Origin: Liolophura sinensis
Taxonomy: Eukaryota > Mollusca > Polyplacophora > Chitonida > Chitonidae
Length of the DNA: 64,000 bases
Direction: 5' to 3'
Assembly (NCBI RefSeq): GCF_032854445.1
Contig: NC_088304.1
Location: 15,289,850-15,353,849, forward strand
The translations under genes and the position numbers were made by a program. Shown piece by piece: positions 10,979 to 23,429 of this stretch (position 1 is its first letter; every line of letters starts with the position of its first letter). The notes below the pieces were generated by a model that saw only the letters and a list, made by a program, of their open reading frames with translations, had not been told where the DNA came from and searched no databases.

Positions 10979-13560
10979 TCATAGAGATAAAACACCTGTG
11001 AAATCATTAAAATAAAATTCGTAACAAGACCGTTTAAAAGATTCCAGACTTGTACAATTTGTAACACGTGCTGGTAATTCATTGTAAAACGTTGGCCCTG
11101 AGGTTCTAAAAGAGCGTTTCAAAATTTCCGTTCGTGCGAAGGGTATATTTAAAGTCTGCTGAGAATGTGATCTTAGATTTCCAGCTTGTTCGCGCACAGA
11201 AGGAAGAGTAGAGATATAAGGAGATGCTTGACCATGTACACCATTTCAATGCTACGAACATATCATGAGACGGGGCACTCGCATTGCAGTCCAAAATAAA
11301 GCGCATAGGTCATTTTAGCAACCCATCTAGTCCTGACAAATCTGATTTACTAAGTTGCCCCAATCAGTAATACAGCAATCCAAATATAGTGGAACAAAAC
11401 TATGGTTAAAATTGTTTTCGAGCCGTTAAGGGTAAAGACTTCTTAATTCTGGCCAAAAGGTATAATTTACTTTTAACTTTTCGAATGAGTCCATTGACAA
11501 GTAGGTTCCAAGATGGACCGTTGCGAGGAGTAACGTCTAGTAGTTTTTCATCACTAACATTTTTAAGTAGGTGTTCACCAAGTGAAATATTCAAGTAAGG
11601 TTGTTCAAAATATGCCCGTTTCTGACCGCTTGTTATTAACAGACGTTTTGTTTTTTTCTGCGTTTGCACACATCGTGTTCATAGTACACCAGTTATTAAC
11701 ATTGTCAATATGGTGATTTAGGTTCTGTTGTAGCTCTGTTACAGATTTTGCAGATGAGAAAAGCGCGGTGTCGTCAGCAAATTTCTTTGTCACAATCACT
11801 AGTACTAAGAGGCATGTCATTTACATACAGCAAAAATAAGAGGGGACCAAGAATAGAGCCTTGCGGCACCCCAACGATCACATGCGTGCTCTCTGACACA
11901 CCGCCATTAAAACATACAGCCTGTAATCCTTCACTGTGAAAGGATTTAAATATACACAGGCCATTATCTGTTATACCATACAGTTTTAGTTTCTTTAGAA
12001 GCAGTTCATGGTTAACCAACTCAAAGGTTATTTTATGTCGAGAAAAACTACACCTGTAAGGTATTTCTTTTCGATCTGTGCACTCCAGGAGTCTATTAGA
12101 GACGTAAGGGAAGTTTGACATGAGTGGAATGACATGAAACTTGAGTGTTTACCATATAAGAGATCGTGGGTTTGTGGATAATGTATCAAGTAGTGACGAA
12201 CATGACGTTCAAAAATTTTAGAATATAGGCAGAACACGTATTGGCCTGTAGTTACTAACATCACAGCGTTCCCCTGTTTTGTATCGAGGCGAAACTTTAG
12301 CGCCCATCCAAAGAGATGGAAAGTGTTCAGATTTGATAAATTTGTTGATGACAGAAGTCAAAGTCGGAGTAATAATGTCTTCTCATAGCTTTAAAAATTG
12401 GGACTGGGTTCCATCTAAGCCCGGAGATTTCGTGTTGACAAGGGATTTGAGGAAAGACTGAACAAAACTGACAGACATATGAGGTGTGACAAAACTGATA
12501 TTATTATTTATCTTATTTTTTACTTTTCACAAACTGTTCTAGGTTCTCTAAGACTTCAGTGTGATCATGTTCAGTGTTTGCCACAAATCGTCTGACAACA
12601 CACGTGACCCAAGTATTAAAACCATTTACCATATCCTATTTATTTACCATTGATAAGAAGGTGAGCAGTTTTCTGGTTTGCTTTGGAAGGCATAAGTTCT
12701 GTAAAATGGTTCCAAAATTCGTTGATGGCATTGGCTTTTGGATTTAAAAGATTCTGATAAAAATCATGCCTTGAAAATTAGTGATTTTACTTTGTTTCTC
12801 CAGAATTTGAACACAACGAAACTGTTCTTTTTGCCTGTCACGTCTCTTTGTGAGATGGCGTGGGTTATTTTTATCATCCACCATTCAAGTTGACCTTTGA
12901 AGGCAACAAATTTGTCCTTCAAAGATGCATGATTATTTACCGTCTTTTGAAAAAGGTAATCCGTGTATCCAGGCTATCCTCTGGATAATCAAACGCGTCA
13001 GTCACAAACCAAGGCTGTGATGCTAAATCGTTCAAAAAGTCCGCTTCCGAGAATGTTTTCATACAGCGATATTTTATGATGAATGAGGTGAGTTTTGGTC
13101 TCGGTTCAAAACTGTTCTTCATAGAGTGACGATTTGTGAAATAAAATCATGTGTTTCGAAAAATCTCTTCCAAAGTATGCCTTAGTAATTAATTTTCCTC
13201 CGAAAAAGAATCAGGGAAGTGATGGAAAGTCTGATAAAACCACGAAGTTTTGACGGCGCTATCTCCGTCCCTTGCATTTTTAGAAGCTGGATTGCGGACT
13301 CCCATGACGACAGACTGTCGATAAACTGACCAATCAAATCGACGTAACTGTTGAGTCAATCGCGCTCCATGTTACACTCAGGCTGTACGTGGTGTTTCGT
13401 GAGTAGTACATGCGAAAGAGGGCGAGCCGCATGAATACTAACAGGTCTACTTTCACCAGGTTTTGCGTGACGGATATCTGTATCTGAATCTGATTGGGCT
13501 GTATTTGGAAATTTGCATTTAAAACATGTCATATCCACGTTTTGAAATCGTAACTCGGGC
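10979..13560 (-). mobile_element. Broken non-LTR retrotransposon (LINE, CR1/jockey-like)
   Basis: Pieces of one reverse transcriptase polyprotein lie in order on the - strand: a pre-RT linker (12937-13122, with MKTFSEADFLNDL and PW), the RT fingers (12028-12264, SKIFERHV, HSCQTSLTSLIDSW), the palm motif GVPQGSILGPLLF (11845-11878), FADD (about 11750-11790), the thumb (11406-11669) and the typical C-terminus RSFRTSGPTFYNELPA (10979-11197). The pieces occupy several frames with stops between them, so it is dead. The endonuclease domain is missing or unrecognisable, indicating 5' truncation. The exact clade cannot be fixed by eye. Confidence 0.85.
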
Positions 13561-14139
13561 TACTCCTACAACACTGGTAAACAAACTAGATAATAGGCTA
13601 CTATACAGAACCTCGGCAAACTCACATTTTATGCCGAGCTCTTGAGGGGTTCCAGATCGGGAAAGATCGGGACCACACTCGGCAGTATGTTAGGCGCTTT
13701 ACTGTTGGCTGATAGGTTGTCGGACTCATTGTAATGTTAAACGTCATACTCACAAATACGTCACTTATCCGGCATCAGTTTTTGTGGGTGAAGGAAACCC
13801 GAGTTCCCAGAGTAGGCCTAAACCACGCCCTTTGGCCAACCACTGGCGAACTTTTCTCAAATGTGACGCTAAAATTTTCATACGATAAAACAGAAACATT
13901 GTGTATCGCGATATTGATGAACGGTATAGCTTCGAAAGTCTTCTTATAAGAACAATTACTCGAAACTCGCTTCCTAATCTCAAACAAACAAACAAACAAA
14001 CAAACAAAAAAAACAAAAAAAAACAAAAATCTGTGAAATTTAACACAAAGTCTGTTAACAGAGTGATACTAAAATGTATTCTGGTATTGCAGCAGATTGT
14101 TCTTCTATCAGTAGCATTTAGAAGTTGAGTTGGATAACA
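13561..14139. other. Interspersed sequence between LINE and Penelope-like remnant
   Basis: No gene recognised. Bases 13982-14030 are a (CAAA)n/A-rich tract that creates a Gln-Thr-Asn reading frame; it may be the tail of a lost retroelement. Confidence 0.4.
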
Positions 14140-14740
14140 TAACAAATATATGGATCACAAATTCTGTTTATTCTGTAATCAGTAAGCGACGTTTCGGTAT
14201 AGTTACTATACGTTATCAAGCTTGATAACGGTATTAGATCATTCCGTCAAACGCCTTCACTCCAAGTTTCATGAGCTTTGCAATGAGTGCAATTATCTTG
14301 TGAGTAAATACAGACATGGTGTCCAGAATCTCTGCTACCCTGCTTCATAAGGATGTCCAATTCCGTTTAACCCGGGGCTAGGGGCTGTATATTCATTGTG
14401 TTGAATTACAAGCAGATAGTCACGTTGGACATGTGAACAATGGCAACCTAAGGGTAACTGAGGTACATATTTTATTACCGGATATTTATGTACTAGAATG
14501 GAACACGATTTGAATACTGATTTCACTCAGTCGCCTATAGAACATACCTTGCGTCTGCCCAATGTAATTGACCGTTTCTCTTTGCATGTCTCTTTTTATA
14601 TACTTTCTTAGTTCTTTGGTGGTTTGTGTTGCACGTTGTTATCTCGACTGGCCTTGCGATTATTGACCTGCAACGTCCATATTGGTTGACGGCTTGTATA
14701 CGAATGTCTGTTTCGACGCATAGATCATACATATAGTATG
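14140..14740 (-). mobile_element. Penelope-like element remnant
   Basis: On the - strand a short stretch near 14535-14590 encodes NYIGQTQGMFYRRLSEI, resembling the YVGET...R..EH core of the GIY-YIG endonuclease of Penelope-like elements. It is followed toward 14170 by a 20-bp palindrome and a hammerhead-like segment ending in CGAAACGTC, a feature of Penelope-like terminal regions. Only this end of the element is recognisable. Old and degraded. Confidence 0.5.
14176..14230 (-). ncRNA. Possible degenerate hammerhead ribozyme fold
   Basis: Read on the - strand: TTGATAACG, then a hairpin GTATAG-TAA-CTATAC, then CGAAACGTC. This recalls the hammerhead core CTGANGA / stem II / GAAAC, with mismatches in the first core box. 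It is inference from the family's known ribozymes; activity is doubtful. Confidence 0.3.
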
Positions 14741-16037
14741 TTCATCAACCGAACAGATAATTTTTGTGGTCTCAATAAATCGACATTGTAAGATCAAAAG
14801 GAAAATTGACAAAAGAATGAAAGCTATTTTTTTTTGAGACAGATGATGCTCGTTACAGTGGCGACTGTTTGAAAACATTATGTTCATTTAATTGTCAAAT
14901 ACTTTTGGATTGATCTGAGTATATACACACGGGACAGATACACGTAAATGTACGAAACTTTATGAAATCTATACCAGCAGTGCAGAACAGTCATATCATA
15001 TAATATATCATATTCAGTTGAAGCTTTCCTTCATAATAATATCACAATAGCAAACATGAAGTTTCATCTTAACTGAAGCTTTCTTTCATTATTCTTGTCT
15101 CCGACTTCCCAAGGCTGTGTACTATTAGCATTTTTTTCGTGTGACCGTGAGTAATTCTAGACTAGGGACACCTAAGAAACTGTATTTAATATGGCTGCGG
15201 AAACAAATTACCTAATTCTTCCTGGGACTTATATAACATAAAGATTTAGCTAAAGCCATGGTATTGTAGAGGGCGTATAAATTGCTCTGTTTTACAGGAC
15301 CAGTTGGAATAAAACATTAACTGAGGTAAAATGACCTCATCACGTGTGACCATTTGCCAATCACCACAATATCGTCGCTGCTCGCGTTTAATTCTGTGCT
15401 GTACGTTTTTTATGCCACCTCAAAGAGTCAGCGCGGCGTAATCTAGCTCTCTCTGCTGCTTGGGTGTCAGTGGGTGGGGTTACATGTACCCTTCCACGTG
15501 GGCATCTTCCTCCACCTACAAACCTGACCCCAGAGGAATAAGGGAAATCTTCTTGACAATGGAATGTAATCTCAAATAATGAAACAAACAACTAACTGGT
15601 TGAAGGGCAGACAACTGCTAAGTAAACTGCCTCCACTGAGGGTGAGCTCCCTTTATCTTACAGGCCGTGATTTTCCCAACGTTCGTTATAAAATGGACTT
15701 ATGGCAACCTTTCCCGCCTATAGTGACTCAGGCCTAAGTTGTGAAGTCTATCGTTTATTCCTGCCCCTTGAAATGACCAGTTGTGAGCACACTGATATTG
15801 CAAAAGAATGTATCTGGGTTAATTGAGCACCTCAGAAAATGTCCCAAAACACACATTACAATGCGAGCAAAGTGATAGTGCTGCCGCACTGGAACGTCAT
15901 GCCGATGATGTAGACATTACGCCCCACCCACATTGTAGTCACACCAAGCCGACCAGTCCTTGATCTGTTTCTCTTATGTGCTGAGCGCCAGGCGAGGTGA
16001 TGCCAAGATTAACACTTGATGTTAAATTCTTCCGTAT
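14741..16037. other. Repeat-derived intergenic DNA, no gene
   Basis: No coding region supported. An imperfect direct repeat around 'tgaagctttc.ttcat' lies at about 15015-15095. Confidence 0.4.
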
Positions 16038-16110
16038 GATTCGATTCAGAATTGAACCCCGTAAGTTCACGAGGCGGAGCTCTAACCACTACGCCTGCGC
16101 AACTGCCTTT
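16038..16110 (-). mobile_element. tRNA-like SINE head, reverse
   Basis: On the - strand: ggcgtagtggttagagct (A-box-like) followed about 30 bases on by ggggttcaattc (B-box-like, close to GGTTCGANTC). It is too degenerate to fold as a tRNA gene. Probably a fragment of a tRNA-derived SINE different from the main family. Confidence 0.45.
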
Positions 16111-16170
16111 TGTCACTGGCATTAGTACGCGTGAACTACACATGTACATGGCTTTGTTCAAAGTATTGAA

Positions 16171-16380
16171 CGCTGTGAGTTCAAGTCCAGCTCATGCTGC
16201 ATGCTTCCTCTTCAGTCGTACATGTACGTGGAAACTTTTTGCGGCAACCTGCGGATGGTCGTGGGTCTCCCCCGGACTCTGTCGGGCTTCCTCTCACCAT
16301 AATGCTGGCCGCCTTCGTATTTAAGTGAAATATTCCTGAGTATGACGATAAGCACCAATCAAATAAATAAACCAATCAAT
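16171..16380 (+). mobile_element. tRNA-derived SINE, nearly complete body
   Basis: Contains the B-box-like 'gtgagttcaagtccagctca', 'caacctgcggatggtcgtgg', 'caccataatgctggccgcc', 'gtgaaatattcctgagta' and a terminal caatcaaataaataaa. The 5' head is lost or diverged. Confidence 0.8.
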
Positions 16381-17034
16381 CAAGCTCTTGTAAAAACACG
16401 TTTTTGAACAATTCATGGCTCGGGCATTTATTAACGACTCTTCTGGCTTTATATATATTTTTTAGTAAATAAATAATAAAAGGATAAAACTCTAGAAATC
16501 CTGCAAACGAAGGGAAATCAAAATGTCGATATTTGAAAAAAATAATCATTAGCTATTATATTACACTATACTATTCTTGTGTCCGAGTCTTAAAAACAAC
16601 AGAATTTATTTACTAAGAGAAATGTTTATAATCGCCCCCAGTTAGTGATACGATTCCGAAATACTATTCCTTGGAATGCAGGATGTCTGTACTGTAGCAG
16701 GCAATATTCCTGTGTTTGGCATTTAAAGTTCTGCTCATGGCAATGTTAACTCGAGTTTAATTTCAGTATATAACTCTCAGCTTTTTTTTAATAATCTGGT
16801 GGACCCTCCATACCCCAAACACAGTTGTTTTGCCATCATACGCACAATTTGTTATACTTCATTAGAGATAGATTAAGCACAGATATGCACGATTACTGCT
16901 AGAAAGGTGTCACAGATCTACGAATAAACTTAACGAATTAACAAACTACGTTTTAATAATATGCATGCAGGGATATGTACAACTCAGTGCAAATACCCAT
17001 ATATATTATATCATTTATATAGTATAGGGGCCTC

Positions 17035-17290
17035 ACTCACTGGCTCAAACATGCTGTCTCTGCACTGAGCGCGATAAGCGTCAGGCCCTTTGCCAATTAG
17101 GCAGAGCTAGTGTTCGAATCCATCTCTCGCAGTTCGGCCACGGCTTTGAAAAATGAAGACATTTGTCAACCGCAGGCTGAGGTTTTCTCCACCAGCAAAC
17201 CTTGTCCAAGATTTACTGGCACTATGCGAGGATCCACACTTGCCGTATACCACGCAGTTCATAAATGATTGGTTATAGACAGGTTACCAA
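17035..17290 (+). mobile_element. tRNA-derived SINE of another family
   Basis: A tRNA-like B box 'gtgttcgaatccatctc' lies at about 17111. It follows a head with an A-box-like region and is followed by 'ttttctccaccagcaaacctt', a body phrase that recurs in variant form near 15500 (reverse) and 62207. Confidence 0.45.
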
Positions 17291-17534
17291 CTGATGTAGC
17301 CTTGTGAAAGCAATTGCCTGTTTATTGAATAACTGAAGGCCCGGCGAATACATTTCGGAACAAGATATCTGAATCAGTCAGACTTTATAAATGGATTATA
17401 TGCTTTTTATCTGTTAAGGTAAAAGTTTGGTTCTTAATCCAATGCACATGAATTGTGAATGTAATGACATCGCAGTGAATTGACATACGTGGTAAGTACA
17501 TGCATGTACATGGAAGCATTAGGGAGCGTGGTAG

Positions 17535-17697
17535 GACTAAGCGGACAGATATCATGGAAGCCGAATAAGGTCGTCATGGTACCATGCATCATCGTGCCTT
17601 CGTGCCATCGGGCCATCGTTTCTTGCCATCGCCGGGCGATGGAACTGTTGTACGGTGGTACGATGAAGGCCTTATCTGGCTTCCATAAGATATATAT
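17535..17697. mobile_element. Hairpin/MITE-like inverted repeat, about 160 bp
   Basis: Left arm 'atggaagccgaataaggtcg' from about 17556 and right arm ending at about 17685 are complementary over about 30 bases with few mismatches; the interior repeats 'gccatcg' several times. A non-coding terminal-inverted-repeat element is likely. I could not identify a target duplication. Confidence 0.5.
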
Positions 17698-17860
17698 TTT
17701 TTTCCATTGAAACTTTAGTATTGACTGATACCGTCTATCTTACTGGAACACAAATCGACGCTGACTGGTTAAAATTGAAAATAAAAGTTCAACCCAACGG
17801 TATAATTCTACAGTATACGGGCTAAAATTCCAGTTATCTATATGCCTACGTATACCTGTA

Positions 17861-17943
17861 TATATCACACCAGCCAATCAGCGACGATTCTTCAATCCAC
17901 TAAAGGGATACAGAATCGTTTCTGATTGGCTGGTGTGAGATAT
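17861..17943. mobile_element. Compact inverted repeat (MITE-like)
   Basis: CACACCAGCCAATCAG..ACGATTCT near 17866-17891 is repeated as its reverse complement at about 17912-17938, with a loop of about 20 bases. A related single arm (CCAATCAGCG.CGAT) occurs at about 18059-18074, which suggests a small dispersed family. Confidence 0.55.
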
Positions 17944-18486
17944 CGGCAAGTCCAGGCTACGCCTAGGCTAAACAGAATTTTAGGTATGGTATATTTATTC
18001 AAGCCTGATCCGTTTCTGGGTTTAACCCATTAAACCCTTAGATATCCACTGTTACCCATCCAATCAGCGTCGATTTTTGTATCCGTTTAACACCAAATAA
18101 GTACATACATGAAAACAGGCATATACCGCAGGTGCACAAACCTGTAATAAAACTAAAAGTACATGTACTTTACCATACTTGTGTACTTTAGGGAATAAAA
18201 TGCATGCATGTCACTGTGATACTGTGATTGTAGGGATAGCACATTCTGTCGTGTTCCTCTACTTACACAAAAGGGCTCTTAAATGTTCAATTTTGTTACA
18301 CCTTTGCGTACCTGTGTTACGCTATGAATTTTAAAAAGGTAAGTCTAACAATTAACTATGCAGTACTTACTATCAGTGTATTAGCCCCGCCCCCACCTCT
18401 CATACACACTATATAGGCCTACATGTACGGTAATATTTTGGCCTGATCGGCAGTTAATGTATGCATGCAAGAACTATGAGTCGATC

Positions 18487-18545
18487 GGTGTTGACACAAA
18501 CTCGAAAGGTGTTGACACAAATTCTAATCGTGTTGACACAAATGA
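18487..18545 (+). repeat. Three copies of a 'gtgttgacacaaa' motif
   Basis: Three copies spaced 23-26 bp. The core TGTTGACACAA is partly palindromic (TGTTGACA). Function unknown. Confidence 0.8.
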
Positions 18546-19811
18546 TCGACTGGCGTTAATTCTCTGACAGTTTGTACGAGCTGGGACAACTCTTACATAA
18601 CGGGATTATCCCCTATGTCAATGTGGACACAACTTGGCATGAACGGGTATAACACTTAACCATATATAGTAGACCTGAGCCAGGTTAGTGTCTTACAAGC
18701 CCACCCATCCTGCCCTTAACCACAACTGAATAAAAAGAGGCAAGGTAAACAATTTGAAAGCTGTTATATTTTATCCCCGACACACATCTTCCACAGATTC
18801 CCAAGGTTATCATAAAATATTTAACACTGTGTAAAGCTTAGCTGAGCTAAATTGACAAGAAGCCGGATTTCACTGGTAGATTGCGTCAAACCATTTTTCA
18901 ACTAACACCTTGTCTTTGGTGGAAGATTTTTTTCAGATTAGGTTTATATAGGTGCCCATATTAAAAAAAAGGAAAGACAGATTGAGAGTTATAAGGCCTA
19001 ATATCAGAATGATTTTGCACTATGATCACGGTTTTCTCACTTCCTTTTCCTGGTCCATATGGTTTCGTGAATTAACGCCCTATTAAAAAAAAAAATAAAA
19101 ACCCAACTATTTAAAACTACTATTTTTGTGGACATCGTTTATTGGTTGTTCATCTCACAGAAGCCTACGTGTTCAATGCTACATTTACATCTATTCTTCA
19201 TTGATGTGTTTTCTTTCTTTTTGGTTACTGCTTTTAAACAATGACCCTGGTTCTCCACTGTATGGGCAGAAAAATGAATGCAGTCGACAGGCTATCATGC
19301 AACAAAGAAAATTCTGGAGAACTGATTTTCCAATCTCCCGTTAACAACCGGTATTGTAACCCTACAGCTGTTTCGTCTCTGTTACATATTTTGCAGAAGT
19401 GAAATAGCTGTCCTTTTCAGGCCTGGGTTATATTCAGGGACGAAAATCTGTTAAAATCTTTTATGTAAGCCTATGTAATCAGTTTAAGACCATAGGCGTA
19501 CATAGGAGCCGGCATCTTTACTTTGCTTGTCTTTTGTTTATTAAATCCAGGTAGGCAGGAGTTTTGCTAAAATATCTTGCAATGCTAAAAAAGGTCGCCA
19601 GGGCATATACTGTTAGTATCGTCCCTTAGTTATAGCAAGAGGTATAAAGGTTCGAAACCTACATAGCCAACAGACGGATGTTCTAAAATCCCAAATTTGT
19701 ATTGTTGAGAGAGATTGATTTATTGATTTGTTGAATGCGTTGTTCTTTAACCACATATACACAAGTACACAAGAATGTCTCACTGTTGACAAATACCGTA
19801 GGCAGTTCTGT
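18546..19811. other. Intergenic DNA, nothing recognised
   Basis: No coding region, RNA gene or clear repeat supported by eye. Confidence 0.35.
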
Positions 19812-19950
19812 AGTTATTTATTTTATTTATTTGATTGGGGGTCTCACGCCGTATTCAAGTGTTTCACGCCGTATTCACTTATATAGGCCTGAATAGGCTC
19901 ACGACGGCGGTCAGCATTATGGTGGGAGGAAACAGGGCAGAGCCTATACC
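19812..19950 (-). mobile_element. tRNA-derived SINE, 3' part, reverse
   Basis: Reads (TTTA)n, then the reversed tail 'cacgccgtattcaag', and 'cagcattatggtgggaggaaa', the reverse complement of the family core. It contains a small internal repetition of the 'cacgccgtattcaa/ct' phrase. Confidence 0.75.
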
Positions 19951-19997
19951 GACAAGTTTAAATTTATACTGTTAAACACTAATTAGGCCTAGTCTTA

Positions 19998-20197
19998 NNN
20001 NNNNNNNNNNNNNNNNNNNNNNNNNNNNNNNNNNNNNNNNNNNNNNNNNNNNNNNNNNNNNNNNNNNNNNNNNNNNNNNNNNNNNNNNNNNNNNNNNNNN
20101 NNNNNNNNNNNNNNNNNNNNNNNNNNNNNNNNNNNNNNNNNNNNNNNNNNNNNNNNNNNNNNNNNNNNNNNNNNNNNNNNNNNNNNNNNNNNNNNNN
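19998..20197. other. Assembly gap of 200 N
   Basis: Exactly 200 N, a conventional gap size, so the true distance is unknown. It lies about 310 bases upstream of the FABP start codon and probably interrupts that gene's promoter region. Confidence 0.99.
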
Positions 20198-20508
20198 TAC
20201 GTGATGCAGAAATTTGTCAACTGCTGTCTGAACATATCAACTTTCCACATTCTCAAGCCATGGAACGACCGTATGTTGCATAGTTTGTTACGTGCGCTAT
20301 GTGCGAGTTCGTCACGCTTGGTATGTTTCTCACTGTACCCACTCACAGAGAGCCTCCTTTGTTCCTCAGACCACGTGCCAGAAGGTCAGAGTTTGGAGGT
20401 CAATCCCCCTTCCAATCATAAAATCACCCCATTTACAACCTTAACACAGCCAGACGCCGTTTTACAGACCAACAGTTCACACGCGTCGGGGAAGTAAATA
20501 CCAGAAAA

Positions 20509-20578
20509 ATGGCAACGCTCGCCGGTCACTGGAAACTAGACACTACTGAGAATTTTGATGAGTACATGGAGGCCGTCG
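20509..20578 (+). CDS. Fatty-acid-binding protein, exon 1
   Basis: First exon of a cytosolic intracellular lipid-binding protein, which carries fatty acids and similar ligands between membranes, enzymes and the nucleus. It encodes MATLAGHWKLDTTENFDEYM and ends EAVG, the FABP N-terminal signature (G-x-W at residues 6-8, then NFDEYM). It starts at the only ATG in frame, preceded by ccagaaaa. The donor G/GTAAGTG follows 20578 in phase 1, exactly where vertebrate and invertebrate FABP genes carry intron 1. Confidence 0.95.
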
Positions 20579-21702
20579 GTAAGTGAGCTAGAATGTAATT
20601 ATAAGTAAGATTTTCTTTGTGTATAGCCGGCGTAGTTGAAACACCACCCACGTGTCACGATCAATGTATGCAGACTGATGCAGATGCAATTTTATGTTAT
20701 GATCGAGATCACCAAACCATAAACATATTATAAACAACCCTTATTTTTGTTTACAATTATTTTATGTGTAACATGTAGTAGGTTTTATTTTTAGGCTTTA
20801 TATTAACAGCATTTTTGTTATAAAACCCGAAAGAAAATAATTTGGAATCAAGATCATGATGTATGCCTGCATGTAGGCTCCAGTGCCGTGGTCGATAACC
20901 GCAGTCGCTGCCAAAACTGAAGCCAAAGGCCGCAGATGCCCAAATTAGGCGGAGTTAGAAATTTCATAAATATGTAGCTATATTTTTTATTAGTTAAAAA
21001 ATAAACCTATGCCAACCTATTGCTTGTTAATCAATCAATGCCCTTCTTGTTTATTTCCATATTTCCCAAAATATTTGGGATAGTTTCACAATTTCTCAAT
21101 TTTAGCTCAATTTAGGGGTTTGAAAGGTCCACACATTTTTAGGCCTAAATGCATTATTTGACGCTGATTGCTCAGTTATAGATATTCATGTGTTTTGCTG
21201 TTGCAATGTCTCGAGGCAATCCTCCGCTGGATGCTTGTACAATCACTGGGACTATATACATGTCGTCACATGGCTTAATGATTTAACTTGCTGTGTAAAT
21301 GGCATTTATAGGAGTGATAAGATCTAGCCAACCACATGTATTTAGCTTAGCTTTTTCTGCAGTTTAAATGAAATCTACGTCTAGCACTCTAGTGCCATGT
21401 ACATGTGGGAAATCAAACAGGATATGCAGTATGTACAATGTACATACATATATGCTTGGTGCATAATGCAACTGTATAGGCCTAGACAATTTACATCAAC
21501 ATATGTTTTAAAAACAGTGTTTATATTGCAGTTATGTGGTATTTTTGGAACTGTATACTATAAGACTGTAAATAATATTAATTCATTAATTGCATTCATA
21601 ATGACCGCTCACATTTAAGTTGTACAATAGACATTGCGTGACTCTTTTCTTGTTATATTTTGTTACATGTACATCTTGGGACACTTTTTATATTTGTTCG
21701 TT

Positions 21703-21725
21703 CGGTGGGGGGGGGGGGGGGCGGC
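21703..21725. repeat. G-homopolymer tract
   Basis: A run of about 15 G within 'cggtgg...gcgg'. Similar C or G runs occur at about 25752, 27083, 28945, 37240, 44865, 53953 and 59556. Confidence 0.9.
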
Positions 21726-23429
21726 ACGGGGGAGCCTACTATGTTTCTTGCACATGTACATCTATACTTACATGTTGTAAATTAACAAAACTTTTAAATC
21801 CCTAGGCTATAAAACCTCCCCCTACACCCACAACCACTCCCAACTATACTCTACACTATAGCTTATATACAATGTGTTACCAGTCATTATCATTCTAAAA
21901 TATGATGCAAAGAAAAGCTTTCATAAGCAACATAAGAGGAGTTCATATTTTTGGAAATTGTTCACGCACATGTAGTGAGGATGTACACCTGTAGTCTTGA
22001 TTTAGACGAATAAGAAAAATCACACTGGTGTAGGAGTTTGTGTTTAATCCTACCAGACACCTGAATCTCTGATTTCACTGTTTACCCTGACGTTCAAATT
22101 TCAGTGTGTACATATAGCCTTAACTGGACAAAAGTGACCATGCAGACATGGTCTTGGGAAATTCTGGGATGACCAAAGTTGACCAGAGTAAACACACTTA
22201 GGCTCTCTTTCGCTAAACTTTGTGAATTAGTTTTTCGTGACTTCCTTCATAAATCAGGTCTTCTTGTGACGTTTTAACCCAAGTAGAAAAAAAGGCAAGA
22301 GACCTCTGCTTTTCAAAGTATGTAGGGTGCTGTGTTCAGTACATCTGCACTGGTCATGCGTGCCTTTACTCTATATTGTTACAGGTTAGGGTGCTTTAAT
22401 TCCATATACAAAGACAGTTGAGTTCTTAAAGTTTGTCCATTACCAAATATAGGGTCCCCCACAGTCCTTAGCTTTAATATCAGTATACAGGGCCCAAAAG
22501 GTCTTCATCTGTCACAAAATATTAAAAGGGACAAAATCAGATGTAATGATATAAAATTTTAACTTTTTAATTGTTATGCATTCCAGAATTGATTTGATCT
22601 GGACTAGAACCTACTCAGATCTATATTTCAGTTTCCTATGGTCAAAATCATGGTATACATGTAGCTGTAAATTTTGTGTGGATTGTATTTGCATAAAGTA
22701 ATTTCCATAAGTCAAATAAGCAGGCCACAAAACTTTCTGGATCACACTTGTATGAGATTGATCATACATTCAAGATTCCAACGATTCACAAGTGTTAACG
22801 TCTTCTGTGTAATAAACTGAAGAAGTACATACCTTTATACAGGGTCTTCAAAAAGGGCAAGTAGCGGGCTGCAGACAGCTGTCTACAGCCGTCCCCATAG
22901 CCGCCTACTTTGAATATTCTTACTATTTAAATCAGTAATAATTGTGACATAATTACTTTCAATTCAGTCGCCTACTTTTGAACTCTGACCTCCCTCTCCA
23001 CTTCTACTTGAAAACCCTGCTATGTGTGCATATTACAGTGTTGCATTATGTGTACATCATTGAAGCATAGATGCCAGTATCTGCATATACATAGCTGTTA
23101 CATAGACTGGATGTCTACTGTGTGATGACCTACTGTAGTGAGATGTCAAAAAAAAATATTGAAAGGAGAAAGATTTTGTTACATAATATTAATTTTTTTT
23201 TTATCATGTAACTAGAAAGCTATAAATATGTGCAGTTTTAATATGGCATGGGTGGGCATTAAGACTCTATTATATTTTTAACCACAAAAACTGGAAAAAT
23301 ATACATGATGAATAGCCTCATTCTAATTTCCGGACCAGCTGTTACATGGTTACACGTATGATCTACAATGTACACTGTTCTCTAGTACGTAGGCACATAC
23401 ATACATGTTGGTGTGCACTAGCAGGGCCC

